Assembly: GCF_947179165.1 (NCBI RefSeq)
Contig: NC_077242.1
Span: 36,205,097 to 36,269,096 of the forward strand
Length of the DNA stretch: 64,000 nucleotides
Direction of reading: 5' to 3'
Origin: Solanum dulcamara
Taxonomy: Eukaryota; Streptophyta; Magnoliopsida; Solanales; Solanaceae
In this document: piece by piece, positions 47,641 to 59,085 of the stretch
How the letters are laid out: every line of letters starts with the position of its first letter
Numbering within the stretch: the stretch's first letter is position 1
The notes under the pieces: generated by a model
The model's input: only the letters and a program-made list of their open reading frames with translations
Told to the model about the DNA's origin: nothing
Databases searched by the model: none
Translations under genes and position numbers: made by a program

Positions 47641-48235
47641 TACCTCACTAAATTTGACATTTTGGACTCAATGTCAAATTCAAAATTTTCATACAAGGTT
47701 ATTTTGATGAAAAGTGGGTCCCACACCTAAGTTCCAGTTTTAGCCAATTTTTACAATGGACCCCGATATTAGATCAAAAGCTTTAGAAAGCAAATGAAAG
47801 TTCATTCTAAACAAAATTCAACATTCCAGATCTAACTGTATCAAAAAAAAATCATTTGAGCGCATTTTCTAAGAATGTTGACCAAAGTCAAACTTAGGCC
47901 AAATTTCAAAGGCTAAAATGCCAAATGGTCCAAACTTGCACAGAAAGCCTCAATACTCGTGTCGACTATTATACAAGCTTAATTTTCCCATTTCAAAGCT
48001 AATGAAACCATTAAAATTCTGTTCCAAGATCATTTACCTGATGTTATGACTGAATTAAGTTTTTAAGTTTAAAAACTCCAAAATAGGAAAACATTCCTAA
48101 AATTGAAACAAGCGACCAAGCAATCAAATAGTTAGTTTCAGTAGGTCATAAATAATTGGGGTCACTATAGGAACGCTCTAAATAACAAAACAAATATAAT
48201 AAATCAAAAATGACCTAGATGTTCATTACATTTAG

Positions 48236-48836
48236 TTAGTTATACTTAGTTCTTTTTAGTCCTTACATTTGTGTGCATCTCCTTTATTTTTTGTCTCATT
48301 CAGTTATTTTCCATAGATTCTATCTTTTCTTATTATTCTTACTTTTAAAGCTCAATCAGCCAATAATAGCTCAATCAGCCAATGATGCCTACTGGGTACC
48401 TTTTATTTTGGTACTCATACTACACTCTACATCTATTTTCATGATGTAGGTCCGACCACCAGTTACCTGCACTGATTTGGGCATGTTGCAGTCTACATCG
48501 CAGACGAGGGTGAGAACTTGACATTTTGGATCTTCTTATCTCCATCTATAAGTATTATTAGTCCTTTTCTTATTTGAGACTAGTCTGGTTTTTGTGGTCC
48601 ACTTTTGGGACTTGTATCAGTTTTTTATAGTAACTATGTTCTTGTGACTTCCAGGTTCTAGGAGGGATCTTATATTTTAATATAAATTTTTTTATTTACT
48701 TCTACTCATTTATATTATGTTTTTATTATTTTAGCATTATTTTGTTTCTACCATTAATCCCATTACTCACAATTCTGGGATACGGGTTGGCTTACCTACA
48801 AGTAGGTTTTAGTAGGTTCCCTCATGACCCGTGACA
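48236..48836 (+). repeat. P2 5' LTR, right fragment
   Basis: It matches 57128-57700 in order, including gatgcctactgggtac, gcactgatttgggca and gaggaatcttat-like landmarks. It ends at acccgtgaca, a shortened form of the GGGTCGTGACA terminus. The primer site follows 16 bases later. Confidence 0.85.
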
Positions 48837-48852
48837 TTACATAGTGATAAGT

Positions 48853-48864
48853 TGATATCAAAGC
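48853..48864 (+). other. P2 primer binding site (tRNA-iMet type)
   Basis: The sequence tgatatcaaagc matches the tRNA-iMet site with two changes, both G to A. It identifies the LTR on its left as the 5' LTR of a plus-strand element. Confidence 0.78.
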
Positions 48865-49240
48865 CTAGGGTTCACCGTTCTCACAATGTACAGAGCTAAT
48901 TTCTAGTAGAGTCATGTGGATTGGTGTGGAGACATTCGTACCTTATTTTCGAGAGGCTACAGAATGTTCTTAGGAATATGTTTTCTTTTTTGTCACTTTC
49001 ATGCAGTGTGTGTCTTTTTGATTTTGTGAAATCTTACTTATTTCACTCTTTTTACATGATGGCTCACATGAGCCCGCTAATAGATTCCATACTAAGGGTA
49101 AAGGGCGACACTAAGGTCATACTAGGACTATAGGACTAGCTTATGAGAGAGAGTAGACCACAAAGTAGGAGGCAAAGCCTCAGGTGGATCCAGTTCATCT
49201 CTAGCCGGTGGGTTCAAGGCTAGCCTAGCCACCACTTGCA
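48865..49240 (+). pseudogene. P2 leader and possible gag start
   Basis: About 190 bp of leader precedes ATGGCTCACATGAGC at 49059, which could be the gag start by position. A basic, stop-interrupted reading follows (about 49150-49240). I cannot identify capsid or nucleocapsid motifs. Most of gag, all of protease and RT appear to be missing from P2. Confidence 0.4.
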
Positions 49241-50085
49241 CCAGTTATGGCTCCCGAATTGCAAATGGCCATTACTATGAGGCCCTAAAATTTGAGAAGT
49301 TGGATTTTGGTGTTGATAAGAGAAAATAATGGAAATTTGGCACTGAAGCACACCAAATAGTACTTGGCAAATCGTAAAGTGAGTTGGGTGACTCATCCAA
49401 GTGCCCACAAGCTCGCCAAGTTGATGCAGATCTGATACTTAAGGATAAGAAAGGTTAGACGAGAAAGGAGGGGATTCAGCAACTCACCGAATTTACTAGG
49501 AGGTCAAGCTTAACTTGCCTAATAGTTTAGAGAAATTAGCAAGGTTGAGGCTAGTTTGGACAAGGGGAAGGATCAATTGGAGATTCATCAAACTAGGAAG
49601 GCGGGTAGGAGGAGCTCGCATAAAACTCCAGAGAAGTTAGTAAAGGAGGAAGCACGAGGCAAGAGAGAGGTCTTGAGTGGTAACTCACCGTCTGGGTCAG
49701 CGAGCACAGCCTATCTCACCAAATTGCCCTTCGCCAGTGTTAATTAAGGGCATTTTTATCCTTTCCAACTTGTTTAACCCTTAAAGTACGTCATTTTAAG
49801 CCTATTCCTAATGAATATAACTACCTAAACCCTTTAAATTCTGCATATTCACTCTCCAATCCTCAATTATAATATTTCTCTCTCTAAAATACTCTTTTGA
49901 GGGTTTTATCGTTAAATCAAGTTAGGGTTCAAGGATTTTAAGGCTCCAAGTCTTCATAATCTTTTGATTTATGGCTCTATTGATCTAGATATGTGGGAAA
50001 TTTAACAATGGATTGCATCCATCCATTGGTCCTTCAGTTGAAAGGTAGTGAGTATAGGTAGTCTAGCATTGCTTTCTACTAGGAA
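49241..50085 (+). other. Foreign LTR-like fragment with CTCGCCAA-type repeats inside P2
   Basis: The block holds repeated short motifs: ctcgccaag (49413), ctcaccgaatt (49484), ctcaccgtctg (49685) and ctcaccaaatt (49715). A T/C-rich run (49740-49900) containing tttctctctctaaaatac follows, then aagttagggttcaagg. Such an order resembles a U3-R-U5 piece of yet another gypsy LTR. It replaces the expected gag-RT region of P2. The open frame 49556-49747 is not a recognised protein. Boundaries are approximate. Confidence 0.5.
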
Positions 50086-51600
50086 TCCACCTTTGGCTTT
50101 GGACATCCAATCCTTGGCCAACAGGATGATTCAACTTGAGAGTTTATATTCCAAGCGCGTGCTAACTTATGTAGGAGTTCAGTCCTCTCTATTAGATTGG
50201 ATTCATGGTAAATAGTTTGAGAATGAGGAGTTGGTAGCCCTTCGAGGATGAGTTTTAGGAGCTGACACTGGTCAGGCTACCTTAGATCCAAATAGGGTTT
50301 TGAGATTTAATATTCGCTTATGTGTTTCGATAGTTGGGGGTTTAATTTAGTTGATCCTTAGCAAGGCCTATGTTCCAGATACTATATTTATCCAAGCATC
50401 ACTTATGTATCATGACTTACGGTAGCATAGCTGATGTAGTGGTATGAGGAGAGATATTTCAGACTATGTGTCGCGTTTCTTGAGTTATCAATAGATAAAG
50501 TTTAAGCACTTGAGGCATGGTGGAAAGTTTCGGAGAATACCCATTCCTGAGTAAAAATGGGAGTGTATCACCATGGACTTTATTGTGGGGTTGCCTCACA
50601 CTTCCGAAGGTGTTGATAGTATTTGGTTCATCATTGATTAATCGACCAAGTTGGCACACTTCCTCCCTGCTTATACTTTTACAATTTTGAGAGGTTGGCA
50701 TGTATCTACATCCTAGAGGTAGTTCATCTTCCTGGTGTGTATGTTTCTATCATTTCAAATAGGGGCTCACAGTTCACATCCAGCTTTTTGAAGGAAGAGG
50801 AGTTGGGGACCCACATCGACCTTGGCACATATTTTCATCTGCAGACCGATGGTCAGTCTAAGCACACTATTTAGGTTTTTAAGGAAATATTACAGGTTTG
50901 TGTTATGGATTTTGGAGGTCAGTGGAACCAGTTTTTTCCTTTGATGGAGTTTGCGTACAATAATAGCTACCACTTTAGTATTCTGATGGCCTAGTTCAAG
51001 GAATTATATGGTACATGTTTTCACTCTCTGGTTGGTTTGTTTGAGTCTACGGAGCCTAGGTCGTGCAATACAGACTTGATTTAGGAGGCTTTAGGTCAAG
51101 TGATGGTGATTCAAGATAGGATTGGGATAGATTAGAGTAGACACCAAAGCTATACAGATCATAGGCATCGACCGTTGAGATTTGACATTGGTGACAGAGT
51201 ATTCCTCTAAGTATCTCCCATGAAGGGCGTGATGAGATTTGGGAGGTGGGGATAGCTTAGTCCTAGGTATATTGGGCCTTTTGAGATTCTGAGGATAGTT
51301 GGTGATGCTACATATGAGTTAGCTTTGCCTCTAGCCTTCTCAGCTATTCATCTACTTTTCCATGTTTCGATGATACACTGATATGTTCTAGTTGAGTCGC
51401 ATACTATGTTACAGATGAGTCATATATGCTTTAGTATGATTCAGCTGACTATCTGACCTTTATTGAGAAGACAGTTGCCATCCTAGCCAGAGATATTAGG
51501 CAGTTGAGATCCAGAACCATTACTGAGGTTAAGGTCTATTGGAGACATCGTCTAGCTGAGAAAGCTACCTAGGAGACCTAGCAGGAGATGCAAGAGAGAT
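50086..51600 (+). pseudogene. P2 pol 3' part: linker, integrase and C-terminal module
   Basis: The plus strand reads ALDIQSLANRMIQLE, then a decayed zinc domain (its Cys pair reads RFLSYQ, both lost), then ITMDFIVGLPHTSEG with the first catalytic Asp. The second catalytic motif reads IISNRGSQFTSS (Asp to Asn) and the third GQSKHTI (Glu to Lys). A C-terminal module runs to 51600. Many stops are TAG or TAA at positions where relatives have Gln, for example after SYQ and after HTI. RT and RNase H core are absent. Confidence 0.83.
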
Positions 51601-51639
51601 TCCCCATCTAATTTGAGCATTCAGATACTTTTTGACTCC

Positions 51640-51676
51640 TACTTTCACGGACGAAAGTTATTTTAGTAGCGGATAT
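51640..51676 (+). other. P2 pre-LTR priming region
   Basis: The sequence actttcacggacgaaag, followed by tagtagcggatat, directly precedes the 3' LTR. It matches the corresponding place in P1 (18157-18197). It is less purine-rich than the tracts of E3 or M1, an odd feature of family A shared by both elements. Confidence 0.6.
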
Positions 51677-53809
51677 TGTAATGACACTCCATGTCATTTT
51701 TGAGTTATTGCATTCATTTTGTTGTTTAAAGTGCTCATATAGTAAACCCAAGTCACTCATGACTTGCTAACACTAATTATTCAATTTCCTAGTCGTTCTT
51801 TTGGGTTTTAGGCTCGTTTCCCTATTTTAGAGCTTTTGAAATTAAAGAAGTTGACTTTGTTCATAACCTTAAGTAAACGACTTCAGAATGGAATGCTAAC
51901 GGTTCCACCAGCTCCGAAATGGCCAAATTAGGCTAATTGCATGGTCAGTATGAGTATTGAGATTTTCGGTGTGAGTTTGGACCATTAGGCATTTTAACCT
52001 TTGAAATATGGCTTATGTTTTAATTTGGTCAACATTCTTAGAAAACTTTCTTAAATGAAAATTTTGTCAGCTGAAATATCGAGTTTGGTCTAGAAGGAAC
52101 CTTAACGCACTTCCTGACGTTTCTAATCTTATTCGCGAGGCCTATTATGGAATTTGGCTTGAAAATGACACTGGGTATGTGACTCACTTTTTGTCAAAAT
52201 AACCTCATATGGAAATTTTGACTACGTCATTGAGTCTGAAATAATGAATTTTGTGGAATAGCATATCTTGATTGTGTACATGAGGTTCCGAACGAATCCC
52301 AAGCACCCCGCCAGAGACTTAGACTTTGCCAAATATACAAGTTGAAGCAGATGCTGGTGCAGGCCCCATTTTAGATGCACATTTGCAGGCCTCAAGGTCG
52401 CGTTAACAGAAGCCACTAGGCTAGTCCTCCGCGTTGGTAGGACCATAGTCGCGTTCACGCAGGCTTATGGGTTTACATTCAACATTCGCGGGAGGTCTAC
52501 CGTGTTCGTGAAGGCCAAGGCATTTGCCTTCGATGTTTGTGGAGGCCCTTCTATATTCGTGAAGGCTAAGACCTCCATATTTGTAGGCCACTGTGTCCAC
52601 GTTTGCAAAGGTCATTTTTGGACTGAGCATTTTTATAAAACCAAACGTGTTTCAACATTGATCCCAAACTTCAAATATTCATAACATGAGTTTGGGAGCT
52701 CCGATTTAGGTGATTCAAAGCTTGATTTGTGGGTAATTGAATCTTTGGAAAGGGTTGAGGGCTCATCGTTTTGAGTAAAATAAGCCTATAACTGCTTCCA
52801 TTGTTGTGTTTTAAGTTTAAATTTGGGAATTTCTTACATATGTCATTTGGGGCTATTCTGAGCCCAGAATTGTGTTTTATTTTTGGAACTCAAATTCGAG
52901 GAGGTAAATTGAACCTTTTCAAAAAGTCAATTCCAGAATTACTAAAGCGGGTTTCACATTCTCATTTTTGAATCTGAAATTGGCCCGTCTCTATTTTTAG
53001 TAATTTTAATGTCAAAATGATTGTGTTAACACTGTGAACCTATTTTTGATAGTGTGGCTGCAATCGGAGGCCATTTGGGAAGGGAAATCTTCAGTTCTTT
53101 AATTTTGGATCACAAGTGATCGGCTAATAGGTAGGCTATGGCTTCCCTCTTCTTAGACTGGGTTTGTTTACGTGATAGCATGAAGATTATTTAGAATTTA
53201 GATTTGCTGGGTAATTAAACATGCCTGTTAGTGTAGAAATCATAGTTTAGGCCTTTACAGGTAGTACCAGGTATTTGTGATAATGTTGTTGTTTTATATG
53301 TGATCATTCATACCTTGTGGCCTTGATAATTACTATTTTTTGTTGATATTGAGCATGTTGGCCGTAGTCTAGGCTTAGACTAGTGTTTGTCATAGAATTG
53401 TGATAATTGGAGCCTTTAGGCCTTTCTTTTACTACATCAGACTGGAATAGCAGACTTGGATATAGTAGTTTGAGCCTTACATTAGGTGTCTCCTCAGCTT
53501 GATGAACTTCTACCTTCTCTACCTCTTCTTATGGCTTGTTTGTGGATAATTTGAGCTTTTTGGGCCTGGTTTGGTGATTTAGGATTAGGTATGGGTCAAG
53601 CTCGGTGCGATGAATTAATTATCTGAGAGTGGATGTCGATCCACGATGGTTTCACAATGACGACATGACATGATATTGTTCAGTAACCGCTTTTATCGCA
53701 TATTCAAGACTAGTCATACTTCCTGCTTATCCTCTGCAGAGATGACTTATCTAGTCACAGAGTTTTGCCCCTTTGAGACACATCTGCAGTTTGAGGTCTA
53801 GGCACTGGA
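51677..53809 (+). repeat. P2 3' LTR, left fragment
   Basis: It begins with tgtaatgac, aligns with the family A LTRs and, reversed, with the solo LTR at 44742-48230. A zone of ttcgtgaaggc-type repeats lies at 52385-52610. It is interrupted after ctgga at 53809 by a family B solo LTR. Confidence 0.87.
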
Positions 53810-56800
53810 TGTCACGACCCAACCCCGTAGGCCGTGATGGGTGCCGGAACTGGACACTCGTGTATATCCCTGCTATCTATAAGTAAATATGTCCCCTATT
53901 TAAGTCATAGTACATCAACAGGCAAGATACATATAAGCCGGCGAGGCTGATCATAGGCACCGCTGTACATACATGCATATACAACCCATATACAACCCAC
54001 ATACATATTATTAGCACTGTGGAACATACAGCCCAATCCATGTATATAGTAAGTATATGCCGAGGAACATAGGGCCCCGATCCACACATTGTATAATAAT
54101 GTCGAGGAACGATGGTCTGATCCATATATTATATAGTAAAGACGAGGAACGTTAGGTCCGATCCATGTATCATATAGTAATGCCGAGGAACTTTCGATCT
54201 GATCCACGTATCATATAGTAATATCGAGGAACGTTCGGTCAGATCCACATATCATATAGCGTACCCGGCCCTTTATAGGACTCGGTGTCATAATCATCAT
54301 ATATCGTACCCAACCCTTTATGGGAATTGGTGTCATAATCATCATATACCGTACTCGACCCTTTATGGGACTCAGTGAAAGATGTATTACAATATACATG
54401 AATCAAGTAGTGAGTAACCCTATATAATCTAAATCATTATCAGACACTCGACAATGTAAGAAGATTAAGCTATCGTCCAAGGACCAGAATAGTAGTGTAG
54501 CCATCTCGAGTTCCTTCTAAATGCCATTGAGGCATATATCACTTTGGATCTAGGGGACCCTAGACATGTACTAAAGAAATACTAACAGTTCATAGAATCA
54601 GGAATACCCATTGTCACATAGTCCTTAGGGATAGGAGCTTATGCATCCAGTACTTATGAACCTATGGAGTACAAGGAAAGGAGTTCAACTTACTACAAGA
54701 GTTTGACATTCAGAAGTGAATAAGAGATACAGATTACATTTAGGACTTAAAAGTGGAGTTACCCCATAGCTCGTATCATATTTTACTTACAATTAGGACA
54801 TGCCAAAGGAAGAGAAAGAATAAGTTTTACCTAGTCTCTACCTTTCCTCAAGGAGTCATCATTATATATATCGTACCTGGCCCGTCATTGACTCGGTATC
54901 ATAACCTTATTATTGCATTACCTTACCATCATAGAACCACACTTATGTCAAAGACATATCAAGAGGAAATAAGGGTAGCTCTACGTACTTATGCCAAAAC
55001 ATGTCAAGAGAAAGGAGATAACTTCACATACTTACTACTCTCCATCATATAGAAGCCTTGAGAGGCGATAACTCAACTAGTATAGGAATTCTACCATCGA
55101 GGAGTGAATAAGACTTATGAGTCATACTTGGGGTTATATGAATGGAATTATCCCCATATTTCATATATCAATCACTTAAGTCTAAGATATGCCAAAAGAA
55201 AGAAAGGGTAAACTTCACATACCTCTTATGGATTACTCTTACACGCTCGCCTCGTCATCTCTTGAACCTATTTAATATGAAAGTAATACTAAGGTTAATG
55301 ACCTTTCAATTTCCAATTTCCAACTCTACACCCAAGTACTCATAGGAGTTATTTCCTTATCCATTACCCTCGACTAGTTTGTTACTAGTTCCGAATCTAC
55401 CGAACATTGGACAGCATCTCCCCTATAACTTCAACATCCCTGAGATTTCAACTCGGCCAAAATATCAAAAAACATACCCCCAACAACAACCAGCAGCATA
55501 TTTACAAGTAAATTACTTCAGCCTTACACAATACAAGCTCCAAACTACGATACGAAAATAGAGTTTTTAATCTTTATTTTGCAAAATATTTAACAATACC
55601 AAATGGAGGGTCGTGTGGCTGAAACCTAAAGCACCCACACCCTTTTTGAAACATTTTAAATCCCTTCAACACGCAACCCAACCAGCTGCACCCACAGCAC
55701 CACAACGATAACCCACTACTCGACTTCGATTTAGCTATAACCACTTCAATTTAGTTTATTTCTAAAGTCAATCATCCTTATACAATTTTTCCACTTACAA
55801 ACTTATTTAAGACATTTAATATACCTTATAACAACATCATAAACTCCAATTTGAAAGGAAAGCCCTTACCTTGCCCAAAACTCATCAAACTCGTCAAAAC
55901 TTGCCTCGGAAGTTCCTTTAGCGTGCCTACAACTTTGTGGCTGCTTGCTAACATTTTGGGGTTGCTTGAAACCATAAATTTACATTACTAATACCTTCAT
56001 ACCCTCGTGGTATACCCTATATAATTAATTCACGAAACGAAATTGGAGAACTCACCTTTTTCTCCCAAATATTGTAGCTCTCTTTGTCTAGATTCAAGTT
56101 TTCTCTTCTCTTCTTCTTTCTAGAATTTTTTTTTTGATAAAGATGAACTAAAATATAAGGATGGTCTAAAAGTCATCAAACATACATATATAGGATACAT
56201 TAGGGGGTGACACGTGTCAACCCCTAAGTGGTGACACTGTCAAGTCCTTGTTGGGCCAACACATCGCACTACCTCTCATGGGCTGCCATGTGGCAGGTGG
56301 GGACCACCCCCTTGCTGCTGCTTCTTCCATGTGGCACCTCCAACTGCTGCCATATGGCACTCCCTATTGCTGCCACATGTCACTCTCTTCTTCTCCTCGT
56401 GGGATCGTAATCTCGTCTTGCTTTATGAACCTATGTAATCCTTGCTACATAAGCTTGGTATGTACTCAAGTAGTTTAAGTACGTAAAATTTTCAAATTGG
56501 TAACTTACGTACGTAATTCAAGCCCTACAACTCATTACTTGGCCTCCAATTCCTTCCCGATTCTCATAACCATATTTCCAATCTTCCCTTCTATGGGGTG
56601 TCGCATTCTCCCTTTCTTAGAGTTGTTTGATAGCGTTATAGATTATCCGGATCCCATAGTAACTTTTAAGAAGCTCAAGAAGCTTTAAAAATCTCAAAAA
56701 CAACTTTAGGACACCTTAAGAAACCTAACAGGCTTACGATCCTTCCAAGAACTTAAGAGCCTTTCAAGAGACTTAAGAACGCGTTCCAAAATACAAAAGT

Positions 56801-56813
56801 ACGGGGTGTAACA
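53810..56813 (-). repeat. Family B solo LTR inside the P2 3' LTR
   Basis: On the plus strand it starts tgtcacgaccc and ends acggggtgtaaca, the reverse of TGTTACACCCCG...GTCGTGACA. Flanks are ctgga (53805-53809) and ctgaa (56814-56818), a 5-bp duplication with one mismatch, and the host LTR continues after it. Length is 3004 bp with no interior. It includes 41-bp and 45-bp minisatellites (54062-54390) and one intact CACGTG at 56211. Confidence 0.93.
54062..54390 (-). repeat. Two adjacent minisatellites (41 bp x5 and 45 bp x3) in the solo LTR
   Basis: The core gaggaac recurs at 54062, 54104, 54144, 54185 and 54226 (period 40-42). The next block has ctttat at 54271, 54316 and 54361 (exact 45-bp period), each with a gtacccggcc-like lead and a tcataatcatcatat tail. 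The two open frames spanning 53877-54207 are translations of these repeats, not genes. Confidence 0.9.
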
Positions 56814-56818
56814 CTGAA

Positions 56819-57712
56819 CTTCTTTGCTAGGCTATCCATATTGACTATTTGTAGAATACTACCGATTTTCCCCTTTGAGACACATTCGCGGTTCAAGGTC
56901 CGGGCATTGGACTTCTTAGCTAGGCCGTTACTAGTTGTTACTTGGAGGCTATTTGCAGTTCGAGGTCTGGGATATGCTTTTTTGTCTCTGGGCTCACCGT
57001 TTCATATTCTAGTAGTTTTAGCAATTTTATATAGTCATCGAGCTTATGAGGGTTCGCTCGAGTTTTTATTTAAACTTGCGCATGAGTATACCTTTTAGGA
57101 TTATGGCAGCCTAGTTAGGTTTAGTTAGTTGTACTTATTTCTTTTTAGTCCTTACACTTATGTCATCTCCTTTATTTTCTAGATCATTCAGTTATTTGCC
57201 TCAGATTCTATATTTTCTTATTGATTTTACTTATAAAGCTCAGTCGGTCTATGATGCCTACTGGGTATCTATTGTTTTGTTACTTATACTACATTTTGAA
57301 TCTATTTTTGTGATGAAGGTCCAAGCACCATTACCAGCACTGATTTGGGCCAGTTGCAGTTTGCACCGGAGACGAGGGTGAGCACTTGACATTTTGGATC
57401 TTCCTGCCTTCATTTGTACATATTTGACTAGTCTTTTTCTTTTTGAGACAAGTCTTGTTTCTGTGTTCCACTTTTGGGACATGTATCAGTTTTTGTATAA
57501 TAGCTCTATACTTGTGACTTCCAGGTTCTAGGAGGAATCTTATGTTTTGATATAAATATTTTATTCGGTGTGCTTCTGCTTATTCTTATTGTTCTTGTTA
57601 TTGTTTAGTTTCTACCTTTAATTCGAGTACTCATAGTTTTGGGATATAGGTTGGTCTACCTACTGGTGGATTATAGTAGGTGTCATTATGACTCATGGCA
57701 TCGGGTCGTGAT
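56819..57712 (+). repeat. P2 3' LTR, right fragment
   Basis: Host LTR resumes with cttctttgctaggc and runs to the terminus atcgggtcgtgata at 57712. It parallels 44525-44741 plus 48236-48836 of the 5' LTR. The right target duplication cannot be checked because the outer end of the 5' LTR is missing. Confidence 0.83.
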
Positions 57713-58190
57713 AACTATGCTCCTGAACATTTCTTTGAGATTACAGACTATGCACTTGGGAAAGATTTTATATTCACAAATATTTTAGGATGGAAAATAC
57801 CAATAGTGAGTCCAGAAAGTGATGTTACCAATAAGTTATATCTTCCTGACTCGAGTTGTTCGCTTGTTTTATAACCAGTCTAGACACCCATTCCATGAGA
57901 TTGTTAAATCTGGTAGAACAAGCCTAGGACAGTGGTTACCCCTAATAGGATCCGATGTATCTGCATCATTTGCATTTTGAACTTAGTGTGGCTCAACATA
58001 GGTTTCGAGTCCATCTAGGACATCACCATCTTTCATACCAACATGTTCATAACTATGTGCTACTTACTACATTGCTAGGAAGTATTTATTTGAAAATTGA
58101 CCACTTTAGAATAAATTAGTTAAATAAAAAAGAGAGAGAATCTTTCTCATATTTTACTAATTATATTGATTTTTCGGTAAAATTTTAATA
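57713..58190 (+). other. Unassigned segment with two consecutive open stretches
   Basis: This does not match any LTR family here. In one plus frame about 55 codons are open from the LTR edge to a stop near 57871, reading for example APEHFFEITDYALGKDF. A second frame then stays open for about 40 codons with text such as LFYNQSRHPFHEIVKSG. The composition is protein-like and the frames meet near 57860, so a frameshifted coding relic is possible. I do not recognise the family. After about 57990 the sequence is AT-rich without open frames. Confidence 0.35.
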
Positions 58191-59085
58191 GTTCGATCTT
58201 GTATTTTTGCAATAAAATGTCCAAAATAAAAGATGCCTTCAAAAAATCAAACATATTTACGAAAGTTTATGAAAAACTACGCACACCTGATTCTCATCTC
58301 AATAAGATATGTAGGCATCCCTCCTTGGATTCGGTGATCTTTATACAAGACATTCAAAAAAGAAATGGATTCCTTATTAAACATTTTCATAAAAAAATTT
58401 ATTCCTTGTTCATAAAAACAAAACAAAATGTTTATTTCTTATTAAAAAACATTCGAAGTTTGCTTATGATATTTGTAAACTAAGGACACAAGATTCTCGC
58501 CTCAATGAGATACATAGACAGCCATCCTCGGGTTTGGTGATCCTTATTCCAAGAAATAAAGAAACAAAGTATTATTTCTTGTTATAAAAAAAATAGTTCT
58601 TATTAAAAATAATGGAGTATGCTTATGAAACATCTTTTAGACCAACATGTTCATAAAAAAAGTTTTATTCCTTGTTCATAAAAACAAAATAAAATGTTTA
58701 TTTCTTAAAACAAAAAAATACGAAGTTGGCTTCTGATCTTTGTGAACTACGCACACATGATTCTCACCTTGATGAGATACGTAAGCATCCCTCCTCAAAT
58801 TAGGTAACCTTTATTCAAAATTTCAAAAAAAAAGGTTTTCATCTTTACTCAAGAAATTCAAAAAAGAATTATCCTCATTTAAAATTCAAAACAAAATATT
58901 GTTACTTCACATATTAGGCATTGTGAACCACGCACACTTGATTCTCACCTTGATGAGACACATATGCATTACTCCTCGGGTTCGGTCATCTTTATTCAAA
59001 AATCTCATCTTTATTCAAGAAATTCAAAAAAAAAGGTTTTATCCTTATTTAAAATTTCAACAATATAAATTTCTTACTTCAAATA
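58191..59085 (+). repeat. Tandem array, four monomers of about 180-260 bp
   Basis: A conserved core (acgcacacctgattctca, then gatgagatacgtaggcat, then ctcctcgggttcggtgatctttatt) starts near 58274, 58485, 58747 and 58927. The cores are separated by A-rich stretches with ttcaaaaaaaag and ttcataaaaac motifs. Repeats of this general form are known from 3' untranslated parts of Ogre/Tat-type elements; that link is from memory. The frames at 58199-58483 and 58899-59111 are translations of the repeats. Confidence 0.82.

Larger units (their letters stand above)
44742..48230 (-). repeat. Family A solo LTR with perfect TSD TTTAG
   Basis: It begins tgtcactacctg and ends gttcattaca on the plus strand, the reverse of the family A termini. 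The duplications tttag at 44737-44741 and 48231-48235 are identical, and the host P2 LTR is continuous across them. Length is 3489 bp with no interior sequence. It contains a 29-bp minisatellite (45512-45865) and a 353-bp tandem duplication (46934-47640). The frame at 44833-45183 has no protein signature and lies wholly in LTR sequence. Confidence 0.95.

Noticed and set aside
49556..49747. Lys/Arg-rich frame suggestive of a nucleic-acid-binding host protein
   Set aside because: It lies in the LTR-like block within P2, is short, and has no recognised motif.
53877..54207. Overlapping minus-strand open frames with repeated GSD and LLY-like text
   Set aside because: They are translations of the 41-bp minisatellite inside a family B solo LTR; the repetition is at the DNA level.
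54753..55052. 99-codon plus-strand frame
   Set aside because: It is antisense within the family B solo LTR and is not conserved as an open frame in the sister LTRs.
58199..58483. 94-codon Lys-rich frame
   Set aside because: It is produced by the A-rich tandem array; the repeat cores recur in other frames in the next monomers.
57713..59085. Integrated pararetrovirus fragment
   Set aside because: I could see no coat-protein zinc finger, movement-protein or RT motif. The array fits a retrotransposon 3' region better.
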